A stretch of 64,000 nt of DNA, from NCBI GenBank assembly GCA_949152475.1, contig OX424561.1, positions 5,208,001-5,272,000 of the forward strand. The letters run 5' to 3'. The position numbers and the translations under genes are program-made. Shown here piece by piece: positions 59,801 through 64,000 of this stretch (the stretch's first letter is position 1; the number at the start of each line of letters is the position of its first letter). The notes beneath the pieces are model-generated. The model worked only from the letters and a program-made list of their open reading frames with translations, was not told where the DNA came from and searched no databases. The stretch is from Terebella lapidaria. Lineage: Eukaryota; Annelida; Polychaeta; Terebellida; Terebellidae.

Positions 59801-62800
59801 ATACAAAATGGTTTATATCTCTCTTATTATCAAATTCACAGCTTAGGGGTTCATAGTGAACATATAGGAAATGATGTATGCTGAATATTTTGGTGATCTA
59901 GAATTTGACCTTTGATCCAATTTTCAAGGTCAGAGAACAAAATGGCTAATATGTCGCTTATTATCATCTTTACAGCTTAGGAATCAATTGCGAATATAGA
60001 GGAATGATATATACTGAATCTTTTCATGAACTTGAACTTTGACCTCATTTTCTAGGTCACATCACCGATCACAGAATGGCTAATATCTCACTTATTATCG
60101 ACTTTACAGCTTAGGAATTTATTGTGGACATACTAGAAGTGATATATTTGTTGAAAAATTATTTTCATTTTCTGGACAAAATGCTAATATCTAAAATGTA
60201 TATTGTCCGGTAACCTTTCTTAGCCCTTGGGCTAATTTTTTCCGAGACCTGGATATATTTCCAGTCTACAATGTCCTGGAAAAAAGTGGCACCTGTGCGT
60301 TGTTTTCTGTGACGTCACAGGCGGATGCGTTCAGATAGTCACAAAACTTCCAGACGGGCGGCTGTACTCCTACAGAAGAGTTAAGGGGCAAAAGCGTGTC
60401 GTAGGCCACGTTTGCCACGTCCTGGGAATTAATAAAGAGACACATTCTTTATCCTACCTATGTTGTTCAATCGTGGCAGTAATGTAAATTTTAAAAAATT
60501 CATCAATTGATTATAGAACGTATCAATGGGTTTGGGCTTTTGAGAACAGTACGGTCACCCGTTCTTCCTAGCCCGGGTATTGGAGCAAAGGCAAACGGTT
60601 CTGTTGACATGGAACATTGAAGCAATCATCGGAAACACGTTGAAACAGTAGCATACCTGACAAGCTTTGTTGCCTCGGAAAAGTCGCATAGCATAGTCTT
60701 CGGCCACAAATTGTCTACAAGTTCCACTGTGGGGACAGAAGAGCTAGATTTGCGGATGCCTGATTTTACAGACTATGAGTAAATTAAATTCAAAAAGTTT
60801 TCACTCACGTTAATGCGTCGTGGTGCTGCATTATAGCCACTTCTTCCGCTAAGAACGAAGAAATGGTTTCCGTTAGGCCTAATATGAATTCATACCATAC
60901 ATAACAATCGTTAGAAGCAGAAACGCAAAAACAAAATTACCCATTTCAAACACTTTATCTGACTGTCTCAAGTCTGCAATGGCGTCCCACTGTTTACAGG
61001 CCTGGAAGCAAACGAAATTCAAACTGCAGAACCACAACTGTCCAAAGATAATAACTTCGATCATGTTGTGGTGCGATCGCGCACCCACGAGTGGCCCGAC
61101 AGCACATGTGTTACCTGCAGCAGGCCGTTGCTGGTGCGCTCCCAGCGCTTGAGGTTGGGTCTGCTTGTGTAGTACCCGGACCAGACGTCCTGTACGTCCG
61201 ACTCCAGGGGCATGAAATCGTCGTACTTTGCCGTGTACGATTGGTTGGCCTGGTTCAAGGCGTACAGGTAACACGTCGGCGTCGACATGATCGCGTTCAC
61301 GCGACTCCCGTTTTGTTGCTGCGTGTGATTGGAAACTCGTCTACATCACACGAACAATGGGTTCAAGTACATTCAATTTACCTAGACAACTGAGCTGTTC
61401 TATGTATCTTCCAAAGCAAGTTTTGGAGCTCATGGAGCTCAGTCAGTCAAATAGACATTGCTTGAGGTTATCTAGCTGGAAATGACATAAAAGTAATAAA
61501 GGGGAGCATTGCAAGCACCGAATTCGAGCAGCATTCTAAAACCATGCCAATTCATGTTTTATGAATTGGCTCAGACGTAGGCCTACTTCTCGGTTGACGT
61601 ATTTGAAGATCTTGTCGAGGTTTGTGAAGTGTCGGAAGGCGTTCGAGTACTCGAAGTCCCCACCCAACAACATCATGATGTGGTTGGTCGAGTAGTACTG
61701 CGCCTGTTGAGAAACATCCATCACATGGACCAACATTATAACGTGACTTGCATCCCGCTGGATGTATACTGGATCAATAACTCTATAGACATAGAGTATC
61801 ACATGGAGTAGGCACATGTATCCGAACAAGAAATATCGTACCCAGTCCTCAGACGTGGCAATAAACATCTGCACCCTCTCATCAACATTGTAGTGTTCCA
61901 AACGGGGATCATCCTGCAGGGAGTTGGTACACGTTTTAGTGATTACTGTCTTTTAAATATTAGATTTTCGTGAATGGCATAAATTGGTAGTTGTGTATGT
62001 ATTAGCTCATTTATACCATGATTGGTTCCAGAGGACGGATGGAAGCCGGGGGCTCGTATCTGTTATACAGAATCCCAGTGAGCAGAGAAGCCTGGTCACC
62101 TGGAAGGAACACAATACATCTTTACTCGAAAAGTACTGTTCGTCAACATTTTGCCAAACAATGTGATAGGTTTGAAAGCAACTTAGCCCTTCAATTAGAA
62201 TTATTTTCGGAACAAATCGTGGTGTTATTCTTATAAATCGTACCAAGATTTTCACTACCGAACCACATCATTTCCATGGTCTTGTCGAGCTTGCGAACTT
62301 CTTTGTCTTGATAACTGATCCGACCGAAAAACAAACCGTCAAATCCCATCTGCAGCAACCATGGTGTGAAATATAGTGGAGAATCCGAATATTAGCGAGT
62401 ATCATGATCACGAAGCGATCCGTTATATTTAAAAACAAAATTAACCATTGCAAATAGAGATGTCTGCTCTCTGGACTGGCCGAACTGGTCGATCTGCCAA
62501 GCCAGCTTGGGCACGCCACACTTCTCGCCGAATGTGTCCTTGAGCCACTTGAGTCCCAGGGCCATCTGGTCCACCATACCCACGTAGTGGTTCGTGCCCT
62601 CGTCGTTAGAGCCCCAGCCTCCCATCACCAGCTCCAATCGCCCTACCGCCATTGTATATTGTATTACGTGGGGGATTTCAATATCAGGTCTTATGATTCA
62701 GACTTTCAATGAACCAGACGTAATATGAAGACAAATTATTATAGCAAGGTTTTGTATATAAATATACTTTTTATATTTTTCTCATCAAAAGAACAAGCTG

Positions 62801-63641
62801 TAGAATATCCACTACATTTAGTTGCTAATAACTAAAGGCAGTTAATGGCGAACTGTCAGCGCTTCACCAGTTATGGTCATATGCATTTGCAATAATTACC
62901 GTCGTGTACCATGGCTCTGAATTTCTCCTGGGTCGCGTTGGTCTGCTGGTACCACCACCTGACGAGGAAACCCACCTCGCTGAAGATGAACTTCCGAGAG
63001 GGGTTCTCATCTAGTGCCAGGGTCACCGTGTGCAAGATGTACTGGACCGCTCCAAACTGTACGATGTAGTCCAGCGCTGTACATAGATCCAGATTTCACC
63101 TCGTCATTGCGATTCATGGAGTCGCTATAGGCCTATATATGACTCTACTTCATTATGAATAGATACATTTCTGTACGTTTTTGACAGTGAATATCTTGCA
63201 AAACATCACTAGTGATTAGACTTGCTTGAATATTACCTACATCCCCAATAATACTGGTCGATTGTTTTCTTATACCCCAAGTCATTGTGCGCATGCGCTA
63301 CAAGATGGACATTCAACATGTCGGGCTTCCCCAAGTCGCAAACCTGGAGTGAAACGACTTGCAAAAGCAGTGCAATAAATTTCAGCCCTGTTCATTTGTT
63401 ACAAAAAAAAACCCAGTCTGGTTTTTAAAAAAAGAAAATCCAAGAAGAATAAAACTGCATGTCATTTCCAGCAGATTTATACTCATACCTCGTAGAAGCA
63501 CTGTTCATTTTGCTCCTTGCTCTCAGTTCTCGAGGAACTGAAATCATCTTCCTGGGTTTGCTTGAACAGCGAAGGTTTTGCGCTGGTCAGTGTAAATGCA
63601 CAAACCAACGTCAGTACCAGCAAAAACGTGAGACGCGTCAT
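53858..63641 (-). CDS. MAN2B1: Lysosomal alpha-mannosidase (GH38)
   Basis: 26 exons in continuous phase give 1,027 residues (human LAMAN 1,011): 63489-63641, 63241-63343, 62900-63076, 62446-62642, 62244-62349, 62017-62099, 61842-61913, 61587-61703, 61115-61318, 60941-61001, 60809-60848, 60657-60726, 60293-60421, 58419-58535, 57744-57876, 57463-57608, 57067-57273, 56703-56821, 56117-56218, 55753-55840, 55452-55538, 55180-55270, 54847-54950, 54543-54692, 54226-54343, 53858-53967. Signal peptide: [17 protein letters not shown]. Zinc ligands H70, D72 (AHAHND), nucleophile/ligand D196 (WQIDQFGQS) and H434 (QHHDAL) are present. It should trim alpha-mannose from glycoproteins in lysosomes. Oddities: changed residues around D196, no Cys pair at the human C268-C273 loop, and a Lys/Asp/Glu-rich exon 16. 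An alternative ATG lies 10 codons upstream. The exon 22/23 junction is the least certain. Confidence 0.95.
58641..60215. mobile_element. 1.58-kb inverted-repeat-bounded element with GACCTTGA-type tandem repeats
   Basis: It lies in the mannosidase intron between exons 13 and 14. The ends are a short inverted repeat (GGTTACCGGA at left, TCCGGTAACC at right). After a 400-bp head containing CCGTCGTCGTCCGTC come about eight degenerate tandem units of about 130-150 bp. Each has GACCTTGAATTTGACCTTTGACC, TTTTCAAGGTCA, and CTAATATC(T/G)CGCTTATT and AACATATAGGAAATGATATA motifs. There is no transposase. Such repeats are common as nonautonomous elements in marine invertebrates. The class is undetermined. 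Confidence 0.8.
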
Positions 63642-64000
63642 CGTTCCGCGCAAGTCCAGGCGATTAAGTCGCATTCGCACGGACTTCTGCGGGTCGACCT
63701 CCTCTCCGTTTGTAGGCGTATCAATCAACCTTATTTCATCGATAAATCATTCACTAGTTATTAACATCGTAGATACAATCGTTCGTCATCTGAAGTGACA
63801 TTTTTGACCCCAATGCTCGGTGGATTTTCTGTCCAACACACCCAAAAGTACACGAAAGTGCATCTACAGTACACACGCCTTATACAGTCATCTGTTTCAA
63901 ACTATATCTGAAGAATTAGACTTCTTTTTACGAAATATTTACATAGATTTACATTTATTATTTATTACTTTCTTCTCACGAAATTTTGATTCGGACATAG
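63642..64000. other. Upstream region of the mannosidase gene
   Basis: It should contain the mannosidase 5' UTR and promoter. No TATA box at the right distance is evident. An in-frame ATG at about 63671 could extend the protein by ten residues (MRLNRLDLRG), but the signal peptide begins better at 63641. Confidence 0.4.

Overview
The window is animal nuclear DNA. It has genes split by GT-AG introns, a lysosomal alpha-mannosidase of 26 exons, a Toll-like receptor whose signal peptide sits on its own exon, a BEL/Pao LTR retrotransposon, a LINE fragment and many short inverted-repeat elements. The low-GC, repeat-rich character, the GACCTTGA/TTTGACCT-type tandem repeats and the invertebrate-style TLR suggest a marine invertebrate (lophotrochozoan, or possibly amphioxus or hemichordate). 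I cannot fix the phylum from sequence alone.

Layout. (1) About 1.8-29.2 kb is an array of diverged segmental duplications of one unit of about 7.9 kb. Unit 0 (about 1815-5930) is truncated. Unit 1 (about 5931-13840) and unit 2 (about 13841-22690) each carry an intact three-exon gene on the minus strand for a small ankyrin-repeat protein like PPP1R27, a protein phosphatase 1 regulator. Unit 3 (about 25130-29202, continuing past 30.4 kb) is inverted and holds only a broken copy. Each unit has its own private mobile-element insertion: a LINE in unit 0, a 568-bp foldback element in unit 1, a 1.6-kb element with 147-bp tandem repeats in unit 2 and a TTAA-flanked foldback element in unit 3. The other copies act as empty sites. 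(2) 29.45-36.51 kb is a nearly perfect tandem duplication of 3,531 bp that duplicates the broken PPP1R27 exon and an unidentified ORF. It is followed by an older, diverged copy of part of the same block up to about 38.4 kb. (3) 38.69-42.3 kb is a complete Toll-like receptor gene (TATA box, signal-peptide exon, one intron, one large exon, poly(A) signal) encoding a predicted 937-residue LRR-TM-TIR receptor. (4) 45.88-53.10 kb is a BEL/Pao element on the minus strand with two similar LTRs and a target-site duplication. Its coding region is almost intact but has two frameshifts and one in-frame stop. (5) 53.86-63.64 kb is a lysosomal alpha-mannosidase gene (MAN2B1/LAMAN, GH38) on the minus strand. 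I could follow all 26 exons with continuous reading phase to a predicted 1,027 residues. One intron holds a 1.6-kb inverted-repeat-bounded element full of tandem repeats of about 130 bp.

The host genes are functionally unrelated neighbours: a PP1 regulator family, an innate immune receptor and a lysosomal glycosidase. The most notable points are the multicopy PPP1R27-like locus with copy-specific insertions, the changed catalytic-motif neighbours in the mannosidase, the non-LRR insert and altered BB loop of the TLR, and several nonautonomous elements whose ends can be placed by comparison with empty paralogous sites.
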